64,000 bases of DNA from Chitinophaga pinensis (GCA_943324745.2 CALPMT020000009.1:1-64000); one strand, 5' to 3'; numbered from the stretch's first letter, positions 44,879-54,405 are shown. Notes: generated by a model not told the origin, from the letters alone. Program-made: numbers and translations.

Positions 44879-45798
44879 TAATTGTAGTACGAATACGGTC
44901 TAATTTTTTCTTTTCTGTCTGGTAAAAGTAAGGTGTATTTTTTGTTTTTAATAGTTAATTTAGTCTTCAAAATCCAAGGATTTAACTTTTTTAATATTTT
45001 GAAATTGTACCCTTTGGATAAAGACCATTCTGATAAGTTTTTTATCGTTGAAGAAATTAAAAATTTCTGTGATTTGATTGGGTTATATTTCTGAGAATTA
45101 GGTATAGAAAATCCATAAGCATGTTGATTTTCAAGTATTAGCTTTAATGCTAATATTCGATATACATATCTACCTGTTTCATGGTTTTGTTCCATATCAA
45201 AATAATTTGTAGCTTTTTGCCATTCCAGATCATCTAGTATACCTCCTACACCCCGATTATAAGAAGCTGCAGCAAGACACCAATCGTTAAATTGTACATA
45301 GGCTTTTCTCAAATACTTACATGCGGCTTGTGTACTTTTAACAACATCTAAGCGTTCATCTACTTCTGGTGAAATTTCAAGTTGATATTCTTTTGCTGTA
45401 AACGGCATAAATTGCCAAAAACCTTGTGCTCCAACGGGACTTATTGCCTGTTCATTCAATGCACTTTCAATGACTGCTAAGTACTTAAAGTCTTCTGGTA
45501 TTTTTTCTTCTTTTAATATTTTTTCCACCAATGGAAACCATCGATGTGTTTTTTTGATAATTTGAGAAGTGGCTGATTGTAAGTATACATTTGTTAATAC
45601 TTCGCGATCTAGTCGTTCACGGATATCCTCGTCCTCCAAATTGATTTTGTTACCAGCAAAAGTAATCGTTGATGGTAGATCTGGAACTTGAAATAGCGTT
45701 GTTTTTTGAGGTTGCTGTTTTAGTTCAGTTTTAACCTTTTGGGTGTTACATGCAAAAGACAATGCGAGTAACATAAATATGCTAATCTTTTTCTTCAT
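44878..45798 (-). CDS. Lytic transglycosylase lipoprotein (SLT fold)
   Basis: A 306-residue lipoprotein (lipobox SFAC) of the MltD-type soluble lytic transglycosylase fold. The catalytic region is YLAVIESALNEQAISPVGAQ with the catalytic Glu of ESALNE, then GFWQFMPFTAKEY, and LDVVKSTQAACKYLRKAY, AAASYNRGVGGI (AxSYNxG motif) and YRILALKLILENQHAYG. No LysM repeats follow; the C-terminal domain is short. It cuts peptidoglycan glycan strands by forming 1,6-anhydro ends. It overlaps the end of the preceding glycosyltransferase gene by 17 bp. Confidence 0.92.
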   Translation of the reverse strand: MKKKISIFMLLALSFACNTQKVKTELKQQPQKTTLFQVPDLPSTITFAGNKINLEDEDIRERLDREVLTNVYLQSATSQIIKKTHRWFPLVEKILKEEKIPEDFKYLAVIESALNEQAISPVGAQGFWQFMPFTAKEYQLEISPEVDERLDVVKSTQAACKYLRKAYVQFNDWCLAAASYNRGVGGILDDLEWQKATNYFDMEQNHETGRYVYRILALKLILENQHAYGFSIPNSQKYNPIKSQKFLISSTIKNLSEWSLSKGYNFKILKKLNPWILKTKLTIKNKKYTLLLPDRKEKIRPYSYYN

Positions 45799-46864
45799 CA
45801 GTTAGAATTGGCTGTTTATATTTTAATGTAATAAAATACAGAGTGCCAAATACTATTATAAAATATATAGGGAATACTATTAAGTAATTATATTCTTTTT
45901 TTCTACTAAAAAAGATCATTATTAAACTTAAAAATGCGGAAAAAAATCCAATAATTGTAAATACATACCAAACTTGTTTGTCTTTCAATCCAGCATACAC
46001 TAAATGGTGTGTAGTATGATCTTTTCCTCCTATCATCGGCGATTTCCCTTTTCTTAAACGATTTATCACAACAGTCAATGTATCTGCTGCGGCAGGAGTA
46101 AAAGCAATTAAACAAATTGCAAATCCAACCCATGAAGGTGTATTTGTAGAAAGGCCTAAATTCCAGAGGTCATGTGTACTAAAATAGGCTACAAACAATC
46201 CGATAAATTGACTCCCTGCATCTCCCATGAATAACTTGGAAGGATGTACATTATAATATAAAAAACCAAGTAAAGCTCCAAGTATAGAAATCACCATAAT
46301 TGAATCTACGTTTATAATAATACCGTCTATCATGAATATGCTTATTAAGCAAGCTAGCAATATCCATACTACTGTTATACCAGTTATTCCATCCATGTTA
46401 TCTAACATGTTAAGAGAATTCATTAATGCTACTACCCAAATAATTGTAATTATTTTGTCATAAATAGCTATATGTGTTAATTCAATAATCGTTCCAGAAT
46501 ATATGAAGGTAATACCGCATAAAATTTGAACTAATAATTTCCCCCATGGTTTTGTATTGTATGTATCATCAGCAAGACCCATAGCAAAAGAAATACTACC
46601 TGCAATTAACAAACCGATAATTTGTTGGTCATGAAGAATTGGCTTGTCAGAAATAATACTATACGTTATTATTGTAAATAGGAAAACTATGTAAAAACTA
46701 ACGCCACCTAGAGATGGTTTAGATTCATTACTCCAACGAATTACAACATCATTACGATTTCTAATCCCTAATGATTGCGAAAAGTTTAGTAGTAATTTAT
46801 TGACAAGTAGAGATATGATTATCCCTCCTGCTAAAAAACTCAGTATATATAAATATTTTTCCAA
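45782..46864 (-). CDS. MraY/WecA-like undecaprenyl-phosphate sugar-phosphate transferase
   Basis: A 360-residue polytopic membrane protein with about ten helices. The catalytic motifs are those of the GT4 polyprenyl-phosphate transferase family: GLADDTYNTKPWGK (GxxDDxxxx), NMLDNMDGITGI (DNxDG) and GDAGSQFIG, plus a HxxH-type loop GKDHTTHHLVYAG. It resembles WecA/WbpL, which transfers GlcNAc- or FucNAc-phosphate to undecaprenyl phosphate to start an O-antigen or exopolysaccharide. The sugar is not determined. Context: between rfbC and the transglycosylase in a polysaccharide operon. Confidence 0.9.
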   Translation of the reverse strand: MEKYLYILSFLAGGIIISLLVNKLLLNFSQSLGIRNRNDVVIRWSNESKPSLGGVSFYIVFLFTIITYSIISDKPILHDQQIIGLLIAGSISFAMGLADDTYNTKPWGKLLVQILCGITFIYSGTIIELTHIAIYDKIITIIWVVALMNSLNMLDNMDGITGITVVWILLACLISIFMIDGIIINVDSIMVISILGALLGFLYYNVHPSKLFMGDAGSQFIGLFVAYFSTHDLWNLGLSTNTPSWVGFAICLIAFTPAAADTLTVVINRLRKGKSPMIGGKDHTTHHLVYAGLKDKQVWYVFTIIGFFSAFLSLIMIFFSRKKEYNYLIVFPIYFIIVFGTLYFITLKYKQPILTDEEKD

Positions 46865-46870
46865 ACGATC

Positions 46871-47416
46871 TTAAAATGGGGAGACAAATGTACTAAAATC
46901 TTTTGCAATTTTGTCTTTTTCAGAGACTATTGGATTTGTAACATTCCAATTAATATTTAATTCTTTGGAATTCCATAATATAGCATCTTCAGATTCCTTA
47001 TTATAATAATTTGTACATTTATATGAAAGGATACTATTGTCCTCTAAGCTGACAAATCCATGACCGAATCCTTCTGGTATCCATAATTGTTTTCCATTAT
47101 CTTTTGATAATTCTATTGAAAATGTTTTCCCATAGGTTTTCGAGTTTTTTCTTAAATCAACCACTACATCAATAACCTTACCATATGAAACTCTTACTAG
47201 TTTTCCTTGACTATGAGGTGGAGATTGAAAATGTAGTCCTCTGACTACATTTATTTTAGAAGAAGATTCATTTTCTTGAACAAATTGAATGTTCATTTTT
47301 GTGAATTCACAAAATTTTTCATGATGATAATTTTCAAAAAAATATCCTCTATCATCATTAAATTTTTTTGTTTCGATGATTATAATTCCCTCGATTTCTG
47401 AATTAGTAAAAATCAT
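46871..47416 (-). CDS. rfbC: dTDP-4-dehydrorhamnose 3,5-epimerase
   Basis: A 181-residue RmlC-type cupin. Active-site segments are VQENESSSKINVVRGLHFQ (with the conserved RGLHFQ), DVVVDLRKNSKTYGK and QLWIPEGFGHGFVSLED. The catalytic His is in RGLH and the Tyr/His pair in GKTFSIELS/IPEGFGHGF. It makes dTDP-L-rhamnose precursors. rfbA, rfbB and rfbD are not in the window, so either they are elsewhere or this enzyme works on another sugar. Its start overlaps the end of wzc by 4 bp (ATGA). Confidence 0.95.
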   Translation of the reverse strand: MIFTNSEIEGIIIIETKKFNDDRGYFFENYHHEKFCEFTKMNIQFVQENESSSKINVVRGLHFQSPPHSQGKLVRVSYGKVIDVVVDLRKNSKTYGKTFSIELSKDNGKQLWIPEGFGHGFVSLEDNSILSYKCTNYYNKESEDAILWNSKELNINWNVTNPIVSEKDKIAKDFSTFVSPF

Positions 47417-49854
47417 TTTTTTAAAATTCTATTTTTAATTCTTGTAAAAATTGTTTCTCGAATTTGTACAGGTTCATCATAATATCCTGAATTTGATCCG
47501 TATCCGTATCCGTATCCGTATCCGTATCCATATCCGTATCCGTATCCATATCCGTATCCATATCCGTATCCATAACCACTTCGTTTTGGATCAATTCCGT
47601 TCAATATAATATTTAATGATTTTATTTGCTCGATTTCTAAGATTTCAGCCACTTTATAAGCAGAAATACGTTTAGAGTAATGTGCTTTAAATACATAGAT
47701 TGGAATATCAGCATTTGCAAGTAATTGTATACCATCTGATACTAATCCTACAGGTGGATTATCTATTATTACTATGTCATATGTAGATTTTAATATAGAT
47801 AAAATAGTTTGAAATTCTTTACTTAATATTAACTCAGAAGGGTTTGGGGGTATTGGTCCTGCTGTTATAAAATCTAGATTAGTAAATTTGGATTTTTGAA
47901 TTGCTTCTTCTAATGTAATTTGGTTTACAATCAAATTACTCATTCCTTGATCATTCGTAGAATTAAAACCTAGATGTACTTTAGGTTTACGTAAATCTAA
48001 ATCAAGAACGATAGTTTTCTTACCTGACATGGCAATAATTCCTGCAAGATTTAGCGCGATAAATGTTTTTCCTTCACCTGAAATAGACGAACTAATTACT
48101 ATTGTTTGAGCATTTTTATTAATAAACGCTAAATTAGAACGAATATTACGTAGAGATTCTGCTAACATTGATTTTGGTGATTCTTGAACAACTAATTGTG
48201 AGAATTCCATACTTTGTTTAGTCAGAGGTACCCCACCTAATATATTTACTTTTTCTGAAAGTATGTTTTTTAACTCTTCTATATTGTTAATTTCGTTAAA
48301 TGTAAGGTATTTAAAAGCTAAGAATAGCAAACCAATTATTAATCCTCCACCAATAAAAGCTAAGTATATTATTTTTCCTTTTGGACTAAATGGTTCACTG
48401 GGATTTGTAGGGTAACTTAATATTCTATTTGAGGGAACATAACCAGCGTTTGATATTGCATAAGTAAATTTCTTTTCTTCGAACATTTTATAATACTTTT
48501 CATTTACTTGTACTAAATTGTCTAGTTTGGTAAATCTGATTTTGTTTTTTGGAAAAGCATAAGACTCTTTTTCTAATTCACTTAAATCTTTTTCTCGGGA
48601 AGTTATTTTTTCTAATAAATCTTTTTCAGCATTAAGTATTTCTTTTAATATGTTTTTTATAGCTGTTTTTATTTTTTTATTTATTTGTTTAACTTCATTT
48701 GTTTCTTCTGTTAAAGAATACAATATTTCTTCTCTTTTGTCAATCAAATCAAATAATATTTCTTTATTCTTATCAAGACTTGATAACATTCCTTCTTCGT
48801 TAAAATCTGGAGTTATTTTATAAAGTTCTACACGATTTGGATCGTTTTTTATTCTGTTTTTTAAATTTTGTATGGTTTTTAAATCTTCATAGTTTAATTT
48901 TAATGCATCTCTCAAGTCTGTAATTCGATTTGAAATGTCCAATTCTTTACTTTCTGGACTTATCATTTTTGATGCTTTTTGTATATATAATATACTATCG
49001 TTTGCATTTTTTAGTTCTTTGGCTAAAGAATCAAGTTGGCTTTCAATAAATAATAAACTGTTATTTGCTCCTTGCGTTCTTACCTCTTCATCATAATCAA
49101 AAAAGGAAGTCGTAACAGCATCTACTATATCATGACAAATATTTTGGTTTTCATGAGTAAAGCTTATCCCAATTGTTTTCGCTGCTGGATCTATAGGTGT
49201 TACTAGTAAGTTTGGAAAAAATTTCGTTACAAGTGCATTTTTGCTGTTTATAGTAAAATAGACTTTGTTTCCAGTAACTGATGAAATAAAAGAGTTATAG
49301 TTAGGAACAGATATATAAATTTGAAATTTAGAGCAACTAACGGTGTTGTTTATTTTCCCGTAAATTTTATTTTTTTTGTTACCATCATTATACTCTAATG
49401 CAATTGTTGAACCTTCAATCGATTTAATGAAGATTGGTTTATCAAAAAGTGTTGAGTCATTTAGTTTTAATAAATTTATTTTAAATGAACTTTTTTTATA
49501 GAGATCTTCTGTAAGAATTTTTCCTTCAGCGTAAGCGCTTATTTTTAAGTCTAGTTTTGATAACGATTTTTCGAATAAGAATGGAGAGCTTAGGAATTGA
49601 ATTTCTGCAGAAATGTCTTTTGCGGCAATTGCGTTATCAATTCCAATAACTTCTTTACTTTGATCTTGATCAGAAATTTGAATTACAGAATTTGATTCAT
49701 ATACAGCCTTAGTGTATCGGAGATAAAAATACCCAATTACATAAAATATACCAAGTGTTAAGATTGGAAAATACCAATATCTTCTTAGAATATTTCGAAT
49801 AATATGAGGATAAAAACCCTTATTAACGATTATGCCTTTAGGTGCTTCGATCAC
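47413..49854 (-). CDS. Wzc-type polysaccharide co-polymerase / tyrosine kinase with YG tail
   Basis: An 813-residue exopolysaccharide chain-length protein fused to a BY-kinase. It has a Wzz domain with two membrane helices (about 25-45 and 500-520), a long coiled coil between, and a C-terminal kinase with Walker A ISGEGKTFIALNLAG (about residues 588-600), Walker A' LDLDLRKPK and Walker B DIVIIDNPP. The tail (residues 760-786) is glycine followed by 13 Tyr-Gly pairs, then SGYYDEP. In known BY-kinases the tyrosine-rich tail is the autophosphorylation site and controls polymer length. The repeat is encoded by a 6-base microsatellite (47497-47577). Confidence 0.94.
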   Translation of the reverse strand: MIEAPKGIIVNKGFYPHIIRNILRRYWYFPILTLGIFYVIGYFYLRYTKAVYESNSVIQISDQDQSKEVIGIDNAIAAKDISAEIQFLSSPFLFEKSLSKLDLKISAYAEGKILTEDLYKKSSFKINLLKLNDSTLFDKPIFIKSIEGSTIALEYNDGNKKNKIYGKINNTVSCSKFQIYISVPNYNSFISSVTGNKVYFTINSKNALVTKFFPNLLVTPIDPAAKTIGISFTHENQNICHDIVDAVTTSFFDYDEEVRTQGANNSLLFIESQLDSLAKELKNANDSILYIQKASKMISPESKELDISNRITDLRDALKLNYEDLKTIQNLKNRIKNDPNRVELYKITPDFNEEGMLSSLDKNKEILFDLIDKREEILYSLTEETNEVKQINKKIKTAIKNILKEILNAEKDLLEKITSREKDLSELEKESYAFPKNKIRFTKLDNLVQVNEKYYKMFEEKKFTYAISNAGYVPSNRILSYPTNPSEPFSPKGKIIYLAFIGGGLIIGLLFLAFKYLTFNEINNIEELKNILSEKVNILGGVPLTKQSMEFSQLVVQESPKSMLAESLRNIRSNLAFINKNAQTIVISSSISGEGKTFIALNLAGIIAMSGKKTIVLDLDLRKPKVHLGFNSTNDQGMSNLIVNQITLEEAIQKSKFTNLDFITAGPIPPNPSELILSKEFQTILSILKSTYDIVIIDNPPVGLVSDGIQLLANADIPIYVFKAHYSKRISAYKVAEILEIEQIKSLNIILNGIDPKRSGYGYGYGYGYGYGYGYGYGYGYGYGYGSNSGYYDEPVQIRETIFTRIKNRILKK
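47497..47577 (-). repeat. Hexanucleotide microsatellite encoding the Wzc tyrosine-glycine tail
   Basis: Plus strand: 13 near-perfect units of tcc(g/a)ta over 81 bp followed by acc. On the coding strand these are GGA TAC or GGA TAT codons. Nine of the 13 Tyr codons are TAC and four TAT, in a pattern that is itself partly periodic, which fits recent slippage or duplication. Since units are 6 bp, copy-number change alters the number of tyrosines without shifting frame. Confidence 0.95.
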
Positions 49855-50615
49855 TTGGTGTAAGATTTATATAAAGTTACTGAAGATATTATGATACTAA
49901 CGGGTGCTAAAAACTGCTGAAATTCTCTAGTAAACTCTTGAAGATAACTTATTGTTGATTCTATATATATATAATCATTAGACTGAACGAGCATATCTCC
50001 ATTTTCGATTTTATCAATTGTCGATAGATCAATTAAATAAATTTTTCTAACTCCATTTACTTTTCTAACTAACTTAATTGTCTTTGAATTTCCTCGGTCA
50101 GGAATACCTCCAGATAGTGCAATGACTTCTAAAACACTTGTTTTGTTGTTTGGAATAGGTATAATACTTGCAGAAGATCCAATACCTTTGAATAAAACAA
50201 TTCTAGCATTTGAAATAGATGTTGTTACATATGGATCATTGATGTACTTTGAAAATTCTTTTTTTAAAACTTCTTCAGTTTCAGATGTTGTTAGCCCTAC
50301 TAAATGGATATTTCCAATAAGTGGTAAATATGCTGTACTATCATTTTTTACAATAATTTCACCTTTGCCAAATTCGCCAGAGGCTGATTCTGATTGTTTT
50401 AAAAAGATACTTTCACCATTATTGGTTAATACAGAAAACGATATCTTGTCACCAACTGTAATTTTATATTCATTATTTACTGTTGGAGTGAGTGTATCAA
50501 AGACATATTCTGAACCTCTAGGTATTTTAAATATTCTTGATTTCTCCACAGCACAAGATGAAATAAATACCAGAATAGATATTAAACAACAGTATTTCAA
50601 TAGACTATTTCGCAT
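49851..50615 (-). CDS. Wza-like polysaccharide export outer membrane lipoprotein
   Basis: A 254-residue lipoprotein (lipobox ISSC) of the polysaccharide export family. The PES domain is YKITVGDKISFSVLTNNGES, followed by the SLBB-type segments STAYLPLIGNIHLVGLTTSE, EVLKKEFSKYINDPYVTTSI and VIALSGGIPDRGNSKTIKLVRK. The C-terminal YIYIESTISYLQEFTREFQQ helix may cross the membrane, as Wza's C-terminal helix does. Adjacent to wzc, overlapping by 4 bp, as expected of partners that form the export channel. Confidence 0.93.
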   Translation of the reverse strand: MRNSLLKYCCLISILVFISSCAVEKSRIFKIPRGSEYVFDTLTPTVNNEYKITVGDKISFSVLTNNGESIFLKQSESASGEFGKGEIIVKNDSTAYLPLIGNIHLVGLTTSETEEVLKKEFSKYINDPYVTTSISNARIVLFKGIGSSASIIPIPNNKTSVLEVIALSGGIPDRGNSKTIKLVRKVNGVRKIYLIDLSTIDKIENGDMLVQSNDYIYIESTISYLQEFTREFQQFLAPVSIIISSVTLYKSYTK

Positions 50616-51777
50616 TTTTTTTTAATAATTTTCGATATAATTTTTCCATATCTTTTGCTAATCTAGTATAGTGAAATTTTTCTTTTACAAAATTCCAACC
50701 ATTTGAAGACATTTCCGTGCGAAGTTCTTTATTATTTATCAAATTTCCCAATTTTTTGACGTAATCTTCTAAATCGCCTTTGTTTACTACAAATCCAGTT
50801 TTTCCCTCTTCAACGATATCTTTTACGCCACCTACATCGGTTGTTATAACTGGCACATTTGATGCTTGAGCTTCAATTAGACTAACAGGTGTACCTTCAT
50901 TATCTGAAGTTAAGCAAATTACATCCATGCCTGCATTAAAGCTAGCAATATCTTTAATCCAAGATGTAAGTACAATTTTTGCGTGATAATTTTGTTTTAA
51001 TTCATTGACTTTTTCAGTAATCTGAGGCATTAATTCTCCATCTCCTACAATAAAAAATGTTGCATTTGCCTCTTTATTTTGCAATAATTTTTCTATGACT
51101 TCTAAAAAGAATGTATGATTTTTAATTTTAGTTAAACGTCCTATAATTGCTACTGCTACATCTTTTTCAGTTAATTTATATATAGTTCGTGTTTTTGCGC
51201 GTTTGCCTATAATATTATCTTGAAATTTTCGTAAGTCAAAACCTAAAGGAATTACATGTATTTTTTCTGGAAGGCAAATTTTATGTACATCTGATAGTTC
51301 TTTTTTTTGAATTTCACTAATTGCTACAATTGCTGTTGTTTTTCGAGCTAACTTTCGTTCTATAAACTTGAATAAACTTGTTTTTAATTTTCCAAAATAG
51401 GAATGAAAAACATGGCCATGAAATGTGTGAACAATTACAGGGACTTTACATGCATATGCAGCACGTCTTCCTATCGCTCCTGCTTTCGATGCATGTGTGT
51501 GTACAATGTCTGGTTTGAATTCAAGAATTATTTCCTTGATTTTTTTGTAGGCTTCTCTGTCTGATTTTAAATTTGGTATTCGTTTTAATTCTTTAATAAT
51601 TGTTGGTTTTAGCCCATATTCCTCGGGAATGTGTAAAGAATCTGATTCTCCCTCTTCTGGCAACCCTCCAATTAGTAAGGTTTCAAATTCTTCATCTAAA
51701 AAGCGCGTCAGAAATGTAGCGTTATAGGTCGGCCCTCCAATATTAAATCTATTTATTATACGTAATACTCTTGGCAT
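50605..51777 (-). CDS. Family 4 glycosyltransferase
   Basis: A 390-residue GT-B enzyme of GT family 4. It has N-terminal RVLRIINRFNIGGPTYNATF, HTHASKAGAIGRRAAYACKV and HTFHGHVFHSYFG, and the C-terminal nucleotide-sugar site VAIIGRLTKIKNHTFFLEVI, and SDNEGTPVSLIEAQASNVPV with the E-x7-E motif. It transfers a sugar to the polysaccharide repeat unit; donor and acceptor are not known. Last 11 bp overlap the start of the Wza-like gene. First gene of the chain running to uvrA. Promoter not found in the 137 bp upstream. Confidence 0.93.
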   Translation of the reverse strand: MPRVLRIINRFNIGGPTYNATFLTRFLDEEFETLLIGGLPEEGESDSLHIPEEYGLKPTIIKELKRIPNLKSDREAYKKIKEIILEFKPDIVHTHASKAGAIGRRAAYACKVPVIVHTFHGHVFHSYFGKLKTSLFKFIERKLARKTTAIVAISEIQKKELSDVHKICLPEKIHVIPLGFDLRKFQDNIIGKRAKTRTIYKLTEKDVAVAIIGRLTKIKNHTFFLEVIEKLLQNKEANATFFIVGDGELMPQITEKVNELKQNYHAKIVLTSWIKDIASFNAGMDVICLTSDNEGTPVSLIEAQASNVPVITTDVGGVKDIVEEGKTGFVVNKGDLEDYVKKLGNLINNKELRTEMSSNGWNFVKEKFHYTRLAKDMEKLYRKLLKKNAK

Positions 51778-51914
51778 AACACACTTTTAAATTACTAAGT
51801 TATTATTTTGCGACTTAATTTTAAATTCATTTTTAAAAGGTTATTGAAGATGAAATGTTAAAAAGTATTATTTTCCTTATGAATTTATGAACATTTACAT
51901 CCCATTTTTGTAGT

Positions 51915-53366
51915 ATGAAATTAGTCTTTTTACTTTCCTTATTTTCTTCATTAGCTTTTTCCCAAGTAAATTTGGATAGTGTAATTATTGCTTTTCAAAA
52001 GGATAAAAGTTTAGCAAATGCTTCTATAAGTTTTTTAGCAATTGATTTGTCGAATGATTCGATCATTGGTAATGTTAATGACTCATTGTCATTACCTCCA
52101 GCCTCTACAGTTAAATTGTTTTCTACAGCATCTGCGATTGAAGTATTAGGATCTAATTATAAGCCAACAACTAAAATTTATTCAAACACTTTATTATCAA
52201 AAGATTCTGTGCTTAAAGGGAATTTATATATCAAAGGTGCAGCCGATATTTCTTTAGGAAGTCAGTATTTTAATCATGAAGATAGTTTAAGTCAATTTTT
52301 ATGGCGCTGGGCGGATACAATTTATGCAAAGGGTATTCGCAAGATATCTGGTGATATTATTGGAGATGGAACAGCTTTTGGTTACCAAGGTGTTCCAAAT
52401 GGATGGGCATATGATGATATTGGAAACTATTATGGAGCTTTTCATGCAGGTTTATCTATCTATGATAATTGGATCAGATATTATTTTCAAGTTCCTGCAC
52501 CAAGACTAAAACCTATATTACTTAAAACGTTTCCAATAGTTCCTAATCTAACGTTGAAAAATCAATTAATTGCTCAAAATGGAGTAGGTGATAATTCTAT
52601 TATATATGGTGGGCCTTATAATTATGATCGTACAATTCGTGGATCACTTTCTGCAAATTCTCCAAGTTTTATTGTTAAAGGAAGTATGCCAGATCCTGAA
52701 AATCAATTCCTTCAAGCTTTCAAAGAAGTTCTGGAACAACGCGGAATTAGTATTGAGGGTAAATTAATTTCATGTAGATCAAATCATGATCAAATCACAT
52801 TACCTATCAATTACTCAAATTTTCATTTATTGCTTGAACATAATGGTAGGTCAGTGAAAGAAATTTCTTTTTGGACAAATATGAAAAGTATAAATGTATA
52901 TGCTGAAACATTAAATGCTTGGATAGGATTTGAAAAATTAGGTGAGGGCACAACTGAAAATGGCGTGAAAGTGATTGAAGAATATTGGTCTTCACGTATT
53001 AACACGCATGGGTTAAATCTAACGGATGGTAGTGGGCTTTCACGATCAAATAGTGTAAGTGCTCGAAATTATTGTGAATTATTGAAATATATGTATTTGT
53101 CTAAAAACAGAGATGTTTTTAAATCTACATTACCTATTGCTGGTGTTTCGGGAACTTTGTCAACATTTTGTAAAGGTCAATGCGCTGAAGGTAAGATCTA
53201 TGCTAAAAGTGGAACGATGCGTCGGATTAAATCTTATGCAGGATATGTTGATACTGGTTCAGGAAAAAAAATTGCGTTTGCGTTAATTGTAAATAATTAT
53301 TCTTGCTCTAATAATATGATTATGAAAAAAATGGAGACTATTATGAACGCATTGTATCAACAATAA
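51915..53366 (+). CDS. dacB: D-alanyl-D-alanine carboxypeptidase/endopeptidase (PBP4 family, S13)
   Basis: A 483-residue penicillin-binding protein with signal peptide (MKLVFLLSLFSSLAFS). Catalytic motifs: SxxK is S64-T-V-K67 in PPASTVKLFS, SxN is SGLSRSNSVS, and the third motif is YAKSGTMRR. The insert with LKGNLYIKGAADISLGSQYF is as in PBP4 (DacB). It trims or cleaves peptidoglycan cross-links in the periplasm. It converges on ddl downstream. It stands alone in its transcript. Confidence 0.94.
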   Translation: MKLVFLLSLFSSLAFSQVNLDSVIIAFQKDKSLANASISFLAIDLSNDSIIGNVNDSLSLPPASTVKLFSTASAIEVLGSNYKPTTKIYSNTLLSKDSVLKGNLYIKGAADISLGSQYFNHEDSLSQFLWRWADTIYAKGIRKISGDIIGDGTAFGYQGVPNGWAYDDIGNYYGAFHAGLSIYDNWIRYYFQVPAPRLKPILLKTFPIVPNLTLKNQLIAQNGVGDNSIIYGGPYNYDRTIRGSLSANSPSFIVKGSMPDPENQFLQAFKEVLEQRGISIEGKLISCRSNHDQITLPINYSNFHLLLEHNGRSVKEISFWTNMKSINVYAETLNAWIGFEKLGEGTTENGVKVIEEYWSSRINTHGLNLTDGSGLSRSNSVSARNYCELLKYMYLSKNRDVFKSTLPIAGVSGTLSTFCKGQCAEGKIYAKSGTMRRIKSYAGYVDTGSGKKIAFALIVNNYSCSNNMIMKKMETIMNALYQQ

Positions 53367-53409
53367 TATTGAAGTATGGATGAAGATTATTATAGTTCCT
53401 ATTTGGTAT

Positions 53410-54378
53410 TTATTTGACTAATTCCAAATCTAGAATTTCCTCCCAAAATTCTTTGATACTTTTTCCCTGGTGTGCTAACATACGCGGAACTATACTAGCC
53501 TCTGAAAATCCTGGAGTCGTATTAACTTCTATTACATGTGGGATGTTGTTTACTAACATGAAATCTATTCGTGCAATAGATCTAATTTTTAGTAATTTAT
53601 ATATTTTCACTGTTAATTCATTTATGCGTTGAATCTCAATGTCAGAAATGCGTGCAGGGATAATTTCTTCTGATTTACCATGATATTTAGCTTCAAAATC
53701 GAAAAAGTCATTTTCACTGACTATTTCTGTAATAGGAAGGGTTTTAATTCCTTCTAGGGTGTTATAAGCACCACAAGTCACTTCAGTACCTTTTAAAAAC
53801 GCTTCAATTACTACTGTTTTTCCTTCCGTAAATGCTTTTGCTAAAGCGGGTTGAAGTTCTTCAGCGTGATTGACTTTAGAGATTCCATAACTTGAACCTG
53901 AATCAGAAGGCTTTACAAAGCAAGGTAATCCAAGCGTATTTATAATTTCTTCAGTTGAGTAATCATCAGCACTCAATACTAACATTGATTTTGCAACTGG
54001 AATATCAAAGCCTTTTAAAAATTGATTACAATACCATTTATCAAACGATAATTCAGAAGCTAATGAACCAGAATTAATGTATGGAATCTCTTGCATTTCT
54101 AACATGGCTTGAATTTTTCCATTTTCTCCAGGATTTCCATGGATATAAATGATTACGGCATCCACTTTTCGTTCTTGTCCTTGAAATTTATAGGATTGTT
54201 CCCAAGGATTATATGAGATCCTTTGTTCAGAAATTAATGCCGTCCATGACTTTTTAGTGACTTCAACAAGAAATGGAAAATATCCATCTGGAAAGTTTGT
54301 TAAAATAGTTGTCGCACTTTTTTTGGATATTTCAAATTCGGAAGAAAATCCTCCGCACAGAATTGCAATGTGTTTCAT
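53410..54378 (-). CDS. ddl: D-alanine--D-alanine ligase
   Basis: A 322-residue ATP-grasp ligase that joins two D-Ala for the peptidoglycan stem peptide. N-terminal ILCGGFSSEFEISKKSA, the ATP-grasp core FVKPSDSGSSYGISKV, IARIDFMLVNNIPHVIEVNTTPG and C-terminal SIVPRMLAHQGKSIKEF are present. Length and order are normal. A -7 box TATTTTTG (minus strand, 54398-54405) is upstream of its start. The gene is divergent from the PASTA gene, and the PBP4 gene converges at the other end, giving a wall-biosynthesis neighbourhood. Confidence 0.95.
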   Translation of the reverse strand: MKHIAILCGGFSSEFEISKKSATTILTNFPDGYFPFLVEVTKKSWTALISEQRISYNPWEQSYKFQGQERKVDAVIIYIHGNPGENGKIQAMLEMQEIPYINSGSLASELSFDKWYCNQFLKGFDIPVAKSMLVLSADDYSTEEIINTLGLPCFVKPSDSGSSYGISKVNHAEELQPALAKAFTEGKTVVIEAFLKGTEVTCGAYNTLEGIKTLPITEIVSENDFFDFEAKYHGKSEEIIPARISDIEIQRINELTVKIYKLLKIRSIARIDFMLVNNIPHVIEVNTTPGFSEASIVPRMLAHQGKSIKEFWEEILDLELVK

Positions 54379-54397
54379 AATTGATATATTGATGTTT

Positions 54398-54405
54398 CAA
54401 AAATA
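54398..54405 (-). promoter_or_regulatory. -7 box for ddl
   Basis: Minus-strand bases read TATTTTTG, a match to TAnnTTTG, about 20 bp upstream of the ddl start. No clear -33 motif. Confidence 0.4.

Noticed and set aside
47497-47577. Repeat array that could be mistaken for a CRISPR
   Set aside because: The repeat is a continuous 6 bp microsatellite in frame with wzc; there are no spacers and no cas genes.
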